This document shows, in pieces, positions 1-7,187 of a stretch of DNA of 64,000 nt; within the stretch, counting starts at the first letter, position 1; each line of letters starts with the position of its first letter. The translations under genes were made by a program, and so were the position numbers. The notes under the pieces were generated by a model. The model worked only from the letters and a program-made list of their open reading frames with translations. It was not told the origin of the DNA and did not search any database. This stretch comes from Picosynechococcus sp. PCC 7002 (GTDB lineage Bacteria; Cyanobacteriota; Cyanobacteriia; Cyanobacteriales; MRBY01), in assembly GCF_963860125.1 (NCBI RefSeq), contig NZ_CAWLFA010000001.1, forward strand, positions 1,364,001 to 1,428,000, given 5' to 3'.

Positions 1-1113
1 CAATGTAAGACGATAACCCGTTAAACCTTTATTCCAAGGTTGTTTGGTTCCAGGGGAGCGTTTATTGAGTTGGAGGCCATGATGGTAGCTCCACTTTTTC
101 ACAGATTCGATAGAGCAATTCGCTAAAGCAGCAATTTCATCGACATGTAACCCTCGTTCATGTTGCTGTTGTAGCCAAGTACGACTGCGATAACAGCCAT
201 TACCGACAACTGTTTTTAGCCCTCGCCGATGACCCGCAGGAAGTTTTAATTGAAATTTCTTGGCCCAATGGCGAATCACGTCTGGGGAGCAGTCACAAAT
301 ATTAGCAATTTGCTGAGCTGTTAACCCTTGTTTTGCCTGTGCGGCTAACCAAGATTGCTGACTGTAGAGAGCATCGGGACGGACAACGCCGTTGGTCATG
401 ACTTCACAGGTTTTTGTCACTGCTAGGACTTGATGTTCTTCATCGGTCATTAAACCCAGGGCTTCTCCCATGCGTTGCCAGCCTTGGGTCGTGTAGAGAC
501 GATGATTAACGGTGCAGTCAAGGGTTTTTCCATCGGCTAAGGTCAGGCGATAAACGGGCTGCTCACCGCTACTCATTACATCTTGGAGATGGCCAATTTC
601 AAAATTACCAGTGTCCTCATTCAGCACCCTTAATGACATGTTACGCAAGCGAGTTTTACAGTCGCGGCGGTAAAAGCCTGGTTGTTCACCTTTGCGACCA
701 CGAATTTTGCGTTCCCGTATGGCTTTTTCTCCGTTGTGCCAGAGGTCATGGAGATCGCTAATTTTAATTTTGCGGAGAGATCCAGAGGCTTGGACAAAGG
801 TGATTTCTGTATCTCCGGCGAGGCACTGTACATCAAAGGAAACGCCCACGCGATGAGTCCGGATTTGCTGCATCATCGAGTGGGGAAAATAGCCCACATT
901 AAAAACAATCTGGGGATGTTCCAGGGGGCCATAGTGACCGCGACCACCCGCCAAAAGATGTTTAACAATTAACTCCCCTGCTTTTTGTTCGTCTGGAAAA
1001 TTACTCTGTTGTTCCCACACAAATTCCTCGCAGTAGTCCTGGTGCATGGCACTCCAGATAGTTTGCTGGGGGTTGGGGGTAGAGCGGAGCACTTCAACGC
1101 GAAATTTATCCAT
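1..1113 (-). CDS. thyX: Flavin-dependent thymidylate synthase ThyX, N-terminal part, interrupted by an intein (partial)
   Basis: The reading frame is open from ATG at 1113 to the window edge (371 codons, no stop), so the 3' end is missing. Residues 1-96 are ThyX: they include the segment GHYGPLEH and end in RTHRVGVSFDVQ, the start of the ThyX signature (RHR-X7/8-S). The signature is cut there. From Cys97 the sequence becomes an intein: CLAGDTEI is a typical splicing block A with Cys1, and TVNHRLYTTQGW about 110 residues later fits block B (TxxH). Residues about 250-360 hold two helix-turn-helix-like repeats (GLTAQQIANICDCSPDVIRHW and GLHVDEIAALANCSIESVKKW) followed by KQPWNKGLTGY, as found in homing endonuclease DNA-binding regions. 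ThyX makes dTMP from dUMP with FADH2 and methylene-tetrahydrofolate. The rest of the intein, the splice Asn and the ThyX C-terminus lie outside the window. dcd lies 133 bp upstream on the same strand. Confidence 0.9.
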   Translation of the reverse strand, partial: MDKFRVEVLRSTPNPQQTIWSAMHQDYCEEFVWEQQSNFPDEQKAGELIVKHLLAGGRGHYGPLEHPQIVFNVGYFPHSMMQQIRTHRVGVSFDVQCLAGDTEITFVQASGSLRKIKISDLHDLWHNGEKAIRERKIRGRKGEQPGFYRRDCKTRLRNMSLRVLNEDTGNFEIGHLQDVMSSGEQPVYRLTLADGKTLDCTVNHRLYTTQGWQRMGEALGLMTDEEHQVLAVTKTCEVMTNGVVRPDALYSQQSWLAAQAKQGLTAQQIANICDCSPDVIRHWAKKFQLKLPAGHRRGLKTVVGNGCYRSRTWLQQQHERGLHVDEIAALANCSIESVKKWSYHHGLQLNKRSPGTKQPWNKGLTGYRLTL

Positions 1114-1246
1114 GACAATTCAAACTCAGGAGCAAATGGAGATGTAGGGAAAGAAAAGATTTGATTTCACCATAGACAAAAATAAGCGATGTCCATGGGG
1201 GTTGTAATAAAAATTGGGGCGATCGCCAACTATAAACAGAATCGGC

Positions 1247-1843
1247 CTAGACTCTGGGCAGGGTGACTTTTCCTTCCTGATTTTGGTATTTTCCACCACG
1301 ATCAGAATAAGTTGTGTTGCAGGGATCGCCTTCAAAGAAAAGTAGTTGCACAACCCCTTCATTAGCATAAATACGGCAGTCGGTACTAGAGGCGTTGCTG
1401 AATTCAAGGGTGATTGCACCGCACCAGGAAGCCTCTAGGGGAGTTGTGTTCGCAATCAGACCGACACGGGCATAGGTGGACTTACCAAGACAGATCGCGG
1501 TGACATTGGGGGGCATCTGAATTTTTTCGAGGGACACGCCCAAACCATAGGAATTAGCCGGAATAATAAAGTAATCGCCGTACTCATCGCGCTTGAGGTC
1601 AACCCGCTCAAGGTTTTCCGGGCTGAAGGCTTTGGGATTCACAACGGTGCCAGGGATATGGCGGAAAATAAGAAATTCTTCGGGGCTGAGGCGAATATCG
1701 TAGCCATAGCTAGACAGGCCGTAGCTGAGGGCCGGTACAGTTTGCTGGGGGGACAGTTGGATCTGGCGGATCAGTGAGGCTTCAAAGGGAGAAATCATCC
1801 CCTGTTGGGCTTGTTCGAGGATCCAAATGTCATTCTTCAGCAT
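1247..1843 (-). CDS. dcd: dCTP deaminase
   Basis: 198 residues, a usual length for the Dcd/dUTPase superfamily. The centre carries the family core GKSTYARVGLIANTTPLE followed by WCGAITLEFSN, in which the Glu of TLEFSN corresponds to the conserved catalytic glutamate. The enzyme deaminates dCTP to dUTP, which after hydrolysis to dUMP feeds thymidylate synthase. It is cytosolic. The gene sits directly upstream of thyX on the same strand with a 133-bp gap, so co-transcription of two consecutive steps toward dTTP is plausible. Whether it is a mono- or bifunctional (deaminase plus dUTPase) form cannot be told by eye. Confidence 0.9.
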   Translation of the reverse strand: MLKNDIWILEQAQQGMISPFEASLIRQIQLSPQQTVPALSYGLSSYGYDIRLSPEEFLIFRHIPGTVVNPKAFSPENLERVDLKRDEYGDYFIIPANSYGLGVSLEKIQMPPNVTAICLGKSTYARVGLIANTTPLEASWCGAITLEFSNASSTDCRIYANEGVVQLLFFEGDPCNTTYSDRGGKYQNQEGKVTLPRV

Positions 1844-1968
1844 AGTTCCTGTAGCTAAAATCGCTCATCATAGCAAAAAACAAAAACTATATAATCCCAC
1901 AAAAACCCCACAAATTTGGAGTTTGGAGTTTATTTTTTTAATTTGGAGAAATTTGCAGAGCGGCGATC

Positions 1969-2012
1969 GCCCCTGGAATATCCCAACCGCGCCCCTGGAA
2001 TACCCCAACCGC
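1969..2012. repeat. Tandem 22-bp direct repeat upstream of petM
   Basis: Two immediately adjacent 22-bp copies (1969-1990 and 1991-2012) beginning GCCCCTGGAATA and ending CCCAACCGC differ at one base (T in the first copy, C in the second). They lie 88 bp before the petM start and 126 bp before the dcd start on the other strand. The decamer GCTTTAAAAT also occurs twice just downstream (around 2030 and 2059). Function is unknown; it could be a regulatory duplication or a slippage product. Confidence 0.7.
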
Positions 2013-2099
2013 AAAAATCCCACTACCTGCTTTAAAATGTCCTTTGTGGCCAAACCGCTTTAAAATCAAGCCATTATAACCAGACAAAGGAGTATTTCC

Positions 2100-2219
2100 A
2101 TGAGCGCAGAAAGTATGATGTTCAACGGCTTTATCATTGCCATCACCGCAGTTCTCTTTGGTGTAGCTTGGGGATTTTTGATCCTCAAAATCCAAAATAA
2201 AGCAGGCAAAGCCGAATAG
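2100..2219 (+). CDS. petM: Cytochrome b6-f complex subunit VII (PetM)
   Basis: A 39-residue protein: an N-terminal MSAESMMFNG, one hydrophobic membrane span, then GVAWGFLILKIQNK. This matches the PetM pattern (AES-x-x-FNG, then AWGFLxLKIQ). PetM is a one-helix subunit of the cytochrome b6-f complex in the thylakoid membrane, which moves electrons from plastoquinol to plastocyanin or cytochrome c6. The start is supported by CAAAGGAG seven bases before the ATG. The gene is monocistronic as far as can be seen, between dcd (divergent) and the psb28-like gene (73 bp downstream, same strand). Confidence 0.9.
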   Translation: MSAESMMFNGFIIAITAVLFGVAWGFLILKIQNKAGKAE

Positions 2220-2292
2220 GTTCAGCACACGATTGTTAGGATAGGGGTATAGCCTTATATCCCTCCCTCACTGGCGATCGCCCTCCAAAATC

Positions 2293-2766
2293 ATGTTTAA
2301 CTTCTTCAAAAATAAACAAACCGAACCAGCCGCCCCGCCTCCACCAAAAGACCCAACACCACGGATCGAATTTTTCAACGGCATCAGCGAAGAACTCAGC
2401 AACGTTAGCCTGCAGCGCAACCCCAAAACAGGTGTCAAATCCGTCTCTATGACCTTTGCCCAACTCAATGCCCTTGACCGTTTCCAGAGCTTTACTGCTG
2501 GCTCCAATGGCATTGTCCGACTGATCGACGAAGAAGGAGACATCGCAGTTACCCCCTCCAGTTGTCGCATTGTCTTTGGTGGCGAAGAAGGAGACGAGCT
2601 CCGGGGCGTCATTTGTCGCTTTGAAATTGAGAATGACGACCACTGGGAAAGATTCATGCGTTTCATGCACCGTTACGCCGATGAACATGGCTTTGCCTAT
2701 GGTGAAAGTGCTGAGACCTCCAATGAACCATCCTCATTAGCATCAGAAACAGATTCAGAAGCTTAG
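2293..2766 (+). CDS. psb28: Photosystem II assembly protein Psb28 family (Psb28-2-like, extended termini)
   Basis: 157 residues. Residues about 22-138 match Psb28: RIEFFNGISEELSNVSL at the N-terminal side, the conserved RLIDEEGDI in the middle, and WERFMRFMHRYADEHGF at the C-terminal end. Psb28 proteins bind photosystem II assembly intermediates on the cytoplasmic side. Typical Psb28 is about 110 residues, so this one carries an extra proline-rich N-terminus (AAPPPPKDPTPR) and an acidic, serine-rich tail, and the core diverges from Psb28-1. This points to the second paralogue (Psb28-2 type), though I could not align it. It lies 73 bp after petM on the same strand. Confidence 0.82.
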   Translation: MFNFFKNKQTEPAAPPPPKDPTPRIEFFNGISEELSNVSLQRNPKTGVKSVSMTFAQLNALDRFQSFTAGSNGIVRLIDEEGDIAVTPSSCRIVFGGEEGDELRGVICRFEIENDDHWERFMRFMHRYADEHGFAYGESAETSNEPSSLASETDSEA

Positions 2767-2819
2767 GATGCAGGATTAAGCCCCTTGTCATCCCAAAAGC
2801 GCATCGATCCCCATAAAGA

Positions 2820-2833
2820 GTATCAGCGGTTAC
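2820..2833 (+). promoter_or_regulatory. NtcA binding site for nrtP
   Basis: GTATCAGCGGTTAC is a perfect match to the NtcA consensus GTA-N8-TAC. Class II NtcA promoters place a TA-N3-T box about 22 bases further on; at 2856-2861 there is GATTCT, which fits all but the first base. NtcA is the global nitrogen activator of cyanobacteria, and nitrate permease genes are classical targets, so location and sequence agree. The distance to the nrtP ATG (about 260 bp) is long but not exceptional. Confidence 0.7.
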
Positions 2834-2852
2834 GAATTTAGCGAAGAAAGAA

Positions 2853-2869
2853 TGTGATTCTTTATCACA
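2853..2869. promoter_or_regulatory. Perfect inverted repeat in the nrtP leader (candidate operator)
   Basis: TGTGAT-TCTTT-ATCACA has six-base perfect arms around a five-base centre, 20 bp after the NtcA site and overlapping the expected -10 region. It resembles a CRP/FNR-family half-site pair but the spacing is one base longer than the TGTGA-N6-TCACA form. It could bind a second regulator of nitrate genes; no protein can be named. Confidence 0.4.
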
Positions 2870-3093
2870 ACTTCTTGCAGTGGCGAGAGATTTTTAGGCC
2901 ATTCGAACTATCAACAGGAACATAAACAATTGTCGGAATCAAATAATATTGGTTTCTTCATAATGGGAAAAAATAATTCCCTCGCTTATTTTCTTGATAA
3001 TCATAAGTTTCTTGATTGGTTCGAATCCCCATAAGGTCGAAAATTGACAGTCTGACCTGCAGCTTGAAAATACTCTTTTTAGGATGGTAAACA

Positions 3094-4698
3094 ATGCTTG
3101 GAGAAATGTGGTCATTTAATGGCAGGTATAAGATCCTGCATATGACCTGGTTTGCTTTTTTCCTGTCGTTCGTGGTGTGGTTTAATTTTCCACCTTTCGC
3201 AACCACCATCGCCCAGGATTTTGGCTTAGACAAGGCTCAACTAGGCACAATCGGGTTGTGTAATGTTGCTTTGACGGTGCCCGCACGGATCATTATCGGC
3301 ATGCTGTTAGATAAATACGGCCCCCGTTTAACCTACTCACTATTGTTGATCTATGCTGCGGTTCCTTGTTTGATTTTCGCGACGGCCCAGAGCTTTAATC
3401 AACTGGTATTAGGACGTCTCTTAATGGGGATTGTTGGGGCTGGTTTTGTGATCGGGATTCGGATGGTCGCAGAGTGGTTTCCTCCCAAAGATGTGGGTAC
3501 AGCAGAAGGCATTTATGGGGGCTGGGGTAACTTTGGCTCGGCATTTTCGGCCTTTACCATGGTGATTTTTGGGATCATTTTGGCTTTCCTCCCCGGTGCG
3601 TTTAATTTCGGCCAGCCGGAAAGTTTTAAGATTCTCTTTTTCCCGGAATTTAATACGGCTATTTTGAATTGGCGGGCGGCGATCGCCGGTACAGGGATTA
3701 TCGCGGCTTTGTATGGGATGTTGTATTACTTCAGCGTGAGTGATACCCCCCCTGGGAAAACGTACCACCGCCCGAAGAGTGCCCGGGGCATGGAAGTCAC
3801 AACCAAAAAGGATTTCTGGTTCCTGTTGGCCATGAATTTGCCTTTGACCTTGATTTTGATGGTGCTGGCTTGGCGTTTGCAAAAGGTGAATTTTTTAAAT
3901 GGCACTGGCTTTGCGATCGCTATTCTGGCACTAGTGGGCCTGTATCTGTTCCAGACCTATAACTGCTGGACTGTGAATAAGGACTTAATGACCGGGAAAA
4001 AACGCTATGCCCCGGAAGACCGTTACGAATTTAGCCAAGTGGCTATTTTAGAGCTGACCTATATTGTGAATTTCGGCTCTGAACTCGCAGTGGTGACCAT
4101 GTTGCCGGCTTTCTTTGAAGGCACCTTTAGTTTAGACAAGGCAACGGCGGGAATTATTGCTTCTAGCTATGCATTTATGAACTTGATGTCCCGCCCAGGG
4201 GGAGGCTTGATCTCCGATAAGATGGGCAGCCGGAAATGGACAATGGTTGTCCTCACGGTGGGCATGGGGGTTGGTTATCTCCTGATGAGTTCGGTGGCGG
4301 GGACTTGGCCCTTGGCGATCGCCGTTTTGTTAACGATGGCCTGTTCCTTCTTTGTGCAAGCCGCAGAGGGTTCAACTTTTGCGATTGTCCCCCTCGTCAA
4401 ACGACGCATTACCGGACAAATTGCTGGCAACGTTGGCGCCTACGGCAATGTGGGAGCAGTGGCTTATTTGACAGTGCTATTGTTGCTCACCGAAGCTTCG
4501 GCAGGGGCCAATGGAGGTGAACCTGTGATGGCCACGGTCAACGCTGGCTTCTTCCAAGTGCTGGGGATCACGGGCTTGATTGTTGCTTTCCTCTGTGCTT
4601 TTTTCCTCAAAGAACCGAAGGGCTCGTTTGCTGAGTTCCATGAAGGCGAAACGGAAATGACCGCGACCCCTCCCATTGAGGAAGAAGCGACCTATTAG
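3094..4698 (+). CDS. nrtP: Nitrate/nitrite permease, NNP family (NrtP)
   Basis: 534 residues, with about 12 hydrophobic spans, a member of the major facilitator superfamily. It carries the NNP-family features FAFFLSFVVWFNFPPF in the first span, GWGNFGSAFSAFTM in the fifth and GNVGAYGNVGAVAYL in the eleventh (the nitrate-signature glycine-rich helices), and the MFS loop GMLLDKYGPR. The central loop between spans 6 and 7 is long, and the tail is acidic and cytoplasmic. It imports nitrate and nitrite across the plasma membrane. narB follows on the same strand, but a strong hairpin lies between them. The NtcA site upstream implies nitrogen control. Confidence 0.92.
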   Translation: MLGEMWSFNGRYKILHMTWFAFFLSFVVWFNFPPFATTIAQDFGLDKAQLGTIGLCNVALTVPARIIIGMLLDKYGPRLTYSLLLIYAAVPCLIFATAQSFNQLVLGRLLMGIVGAGFVIGIRMVAEWFPPKDVGTAEGIYGGWGNFGSAFSAFTMVIFGIILAFLPGAFNFGQPESFKILFFPEFNTAILNWRAAIAGTGIIAALYGMLYYFSVSDTPPGKTYHRPKSARGMEVTTKKDFWFLLAMNLPLTLILMVLAWRLQKVNFLNGTGFAIAILALVGLYLFQTYNCWTVNKDLMTGKKRYAPEDRYEFSQVAILELTYIVNFGSELAVVTMLPAFFEGTFSLDKATAGIIASSYAFMNLMSRPGGGLISDKMGSRKWTMVVLTVGMGVGYLLMSSVAGTWPLAIAVLLTMACSFFVQAAEGSTFAIVPLVKRRITGQIAGNVGAYGNVGAVAYLTVLLLLTEASAGANGGEPVMATVNAGFFQVLGITGLIVAFLCAFFLKEPKGSFAEFHEGETEMTATPPIEEEATY

Positions 4699-4721
4699 GT
4701 TTTTGAGATTAGTTTAGGCAC

Positions 4722-4772
4722 AACCTGTAAAACAAAAGTCATGGCAAGTAATGGCGTTTTACAGGTTTTTTT
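4722..4772 (+). terminator. Rho-independent terminator after nrtP
   Basis: A perfect 12-bp stem (AACCTGTAAAAC at 4722-4733 with GTTTTACAGGTT at 4756-4767) is followed at once by a T run (4768-4772). It lies 24 bp after the nrtP stop and 134 bp before narB, so it should limit read-through between nitrate uptake and reduction genes. Confidence 0.85.
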
Positions 4773-4905
4773 CTATTACGCGCTTTGGGGCCATGTGGGT
4801 CTTTCAGGATCATTGCCCCAGGGGATTTTTTCCTTAATGAATGCTATTTAATTTTCTGGCATTTTTTAACTCTATTATTGAAGTCTTAAAGTTAGCGGTT
4901 TAGCA

Positions 4906-7134
4906 ATGGATCAACGCAAAACGAAAACCCTTTGTCCCTATTGTGGTGTTGGTTGTGGCCTCGAAGTTTCTGAGGTGATCAAAAATGAACAACCCACCCT
5001 CAAAGTCATGGGCGATCGCCAACATCCATCCAGCCTCGGTAAAGTCTGTGTTAAGGGCGCGACCATTGCCGAATCCCTCGATCAAGACCGCTTACTCTAC
5101 CCCATGTATCGGCGATCGCTACAGGATCAATTCCAGCGCATCAGTTGGGATGACGCCTTTGAGCTAATTGTGGAGCAGATCAAAACGGTAAAGGCAACCC
5201 TCGGCAGCGAAGGTATTGCCATGTATGGCTCCGGACAGCTCCAAACCGAAGACTATTACACCGCCCAAAAACTCCTCAAGGGCTGCCTCGGCACCAACAA
5301 TTTCGATGCCAACTCCCGCCTCTGTATGTCCTCTGCCGTGGCGGGCTATATCCAGAGCTTTGGGGCCGATGGGCCGCCCCCTTGCTACGAAGACCTAGAA
5401 TTAACCGATTGCGCCTTTATCATCGGCAGCAATACCGCCGAATGTCACCCGATTGTGTTTAATCGCCTACGCGAACACCATAAACGCTCTAAAGCAAAGT
5501 TAATTGTCGTTGATCCCCGCCGCACCAAAACCGCCGAAGTGGCCGATCTTCACCTGGCGATCAAACCCGGCACTGATATTGATTTACTCAACGGCATTGC
5601 GCATCTATTACTGAAATGGGGCAAAATCGATACCCTCTTCATCGATGAATGTACCAAGGGCTTTTCTAAATATGCGATGCTCATCCAGAGCTATACTCCC
5701 GAAACGGTGGCCCGACGCTGTGGGATTCGCATTGATCACCTCGAACAAGCCGCAAAATATTGGGCCAATGCGGACAATGTTTTATCTCTTTGGTCGATGG
5801 GGATGAACCAATCCGCCGAGGGCACAGCCAAGGTACGCACCCTAATTAATTTGCACCTAATGACCGGGGAAATTGGCAAGCCGGGGGCCGGGCCTTTTTC
5901 TCTCACGGGTCAACCCAATGCCATGGGGGGCAGAGAAGCGGGAGGACTGGCCCATTTACTGCCGGGATATCGCCTCGTCAAAAATCCAGAGCACCGCGCC
6001 ACCTTAGAAAAAGCCTGGCAATTACCCCCAGGAACCATCTCACCACTGCCCGGAAAAGATGCCTGGGCGATGATCGAGGGTCTAGACATGGGGACAGTGG
6101 GTTTGCTGTGGGTGGTAGCGACGAATCCAGCGGTGAGTATGCCCGACTTGGAACGAACCAAGGCTGCATTGTTAAAATCCCCCTTTACCATTTGCCAGGA
6201 TGCCTATTACCCCACGGAAACGTCTAACTACGCCCATCTCCTCTTGCCAGCGTTGCAGTGGGGCGAGAAAACAGGCGCAATGACCAATTCGGAGCGGGTT
6301 GTGACCTATTGTCCCCAGTTCCGCGATCGCCCCGGTGAAGCCTGGGCTGATTGGGAGATTTTCGCCGAGGTAGGACGCCGCCTCGGATTCCAGCAACAGT
6401 TCCGGGCGGTATCTTCAGCAGAGGTTTACGCCGAATTTGTTCAGCTCACGGGCGATCGCCCCTGTGATATGACGGGGCTAAGTCACCAACGTTTGGCCAC
6501 CGAAGGCCCGATCCAATGGCCCTGTCCCGCCAATGAGACCAAGTGCGATCCAGAAACAACAGCCGACAACCGGGGTTTATTGCAAAAATTATTCCACCAG
6601 GACGAACCCCTTAAGGGCAAACGGCTTTACACCGACCGACGGTTCCATACCCCCGATGGCCGGGCCAGGTTTGCGGCGTACCACTCCCGGGGTCTCGCAG
6701 AACCACCAAACACCGACTATCCTTTTGTGCTGACCATTGGACGACTCTACGGCCATTGGCACACGATGACCCGCACGGGACGAATCAAAAAAATCCAAAA
6801 AATGCACCCAAATCCTTTCCTGGAAATTCACCCCCGCGATGCAGACCGTCTCAGCATTACCGACGGGGAAATGGTGGAAGTGCGATCGCCGCGCGGTATG
6901 GCCCGATTTCCAGCGCTGATCACGAAAAATATTACCCCTGGCACCGTTTTTGCGCCGATGCACTGGGGCGCTTTGTGGGGAGAAGATACCGAAGCCAATG
7001 CCCTGAGCCATGCCGAAGCCTGTCCCGATTCATTGCAGCCGGAATTAAAAGCCTGTGCCGTGAATGTGCAAAAAATCACCGGCCCTGTTCCCCAGGAAAA
7101 AGCGACAGCCGAGCCTGTATTGCAGCAGCTTTAG
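4906..7134 (+). CDS. narB: Assimilatory nitrate reductase, molybdopterin protein (NarB)
   Basis: 742 residues, the usual size for cyanobacterial NarB. Cys10, Cys13, Cys17 and Cys48 (CPYCGVGC ... GKVCVKG) form the N-terminal 4Fe-4S site. The following domains are those of bis-MGD oxidoreductases: RLCMSSAV supplies the candidate molybdenum Cys, HPIVFNRLREHH and VVDPRRT bind cofactor, and the last ~120 residues form the molybdopterin-dinucleotide-binding barrel (GRLYGHWHTMTRTGR). It reduces nitrate to nitrite with ferredoxin electrons in the cytoplasm. It follows nrtP, and moaA, needed for its cofactor, is at 57 kb. Confidence 0.92.
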   Translation: MDQRKTKTLCPYCGVGCGLEVSEVIKNEQPTLKVMGDRQHPSSLGKVCVKGATIAESLDQDRLLYPMYRRSLQDQFQRISWDDAFELIVEQIKTVKATLGSEGIAMYGSGQLQTEDYYTAQKLLKGCLGTNNFDANSRLCMSSAVAGYIQSFGADGPPPCYEDLELTDCAFIIGSNTAECHPIVFNRLREHHKRSKAKLIVVDPRRTKTAEVADLHLAIKPGTDIDLLNGIAHLLLKWGKIDTLFIDECTKGFSKYAMLIQSYTPETVARRCGIRIDHLEQAAKYWANADNVLSLWSMGMNQSAEGTAKVRTLINLHLMTGEIGKPGAGPFSLTGQPNAMGGREAGGLAHLLPGYRLVKNPEHRATLEKAWQLPPGTISPLPGKDAWAMIEGLDMGTVGLLWVVATNPAVSMPDLERTKAALLKSPFTICQDAYYPTETSNYAHLLLPALQWGEKTGAMTNSERVVTYCPQFRDRPGEAWADWEIFAEVGRRLGFQQQFRAVSSAEVYAEFVQLTGDRPCDMTGLSHQRLATEGPIQWPCPANETKCDPETTADNRGLLQKLFHQDEPLKGKRLYTDRRFHTPDGRARFAAYHSRGLAEPPNTDYPFVLTIGRLYGHWHTMTRTGRIKKIQKMHPNPFLEIHPRDADRLSITDGEMVEVRSPRGMARFPALITKNITPGTVFAPMHWGALWGEDTEANALSHAEACPDSLQPELKACAVNVQKITGPVPQEKATAEPVLQQL

Positions 7135-7187
7135 GACGATCCGAAACCTGGGTTATGATATCCCTTTTGAACGTGATTGGGGTTGGT

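Larger units (their letters stand above)
2767..3093. other. Leader/promoter region of nrtP, no coding gene seen
   Basis: This 327-bp gap holds the NtcA site and the 17-bp palindrome annotated separately. No open frame here looks like a protein, and no RNA gene could be recognised. If transcription starts just after the NtcA site, the nrtP mRNA has a leader of about 220 nt. Confidence 0.6.

Noticed and set aside
3012..3032. GGTTCGAATCCCC, like a tRNA T arm, in the nrtP leader
   Set aside because: The flanking bases do not form the five-base T stem and no acceptor, D or anticodon arm is present on either side. The minus-strand tRNA-Gln was the only tRNA that folded.
4748..4762. GTA...TAC spaced by nine bases before narB, like an NtcA site
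   Set aside because: The spacing is one base too long and the sequence is the right arm and loop of the nrtP terminator.
6756..7187. Upstream open extension of the flavoprotein frame inside narB
   Set aside because: It is the out-of-frame shadow of the narB C-terminus. The FAD-binding fold begins at ATG 7188.
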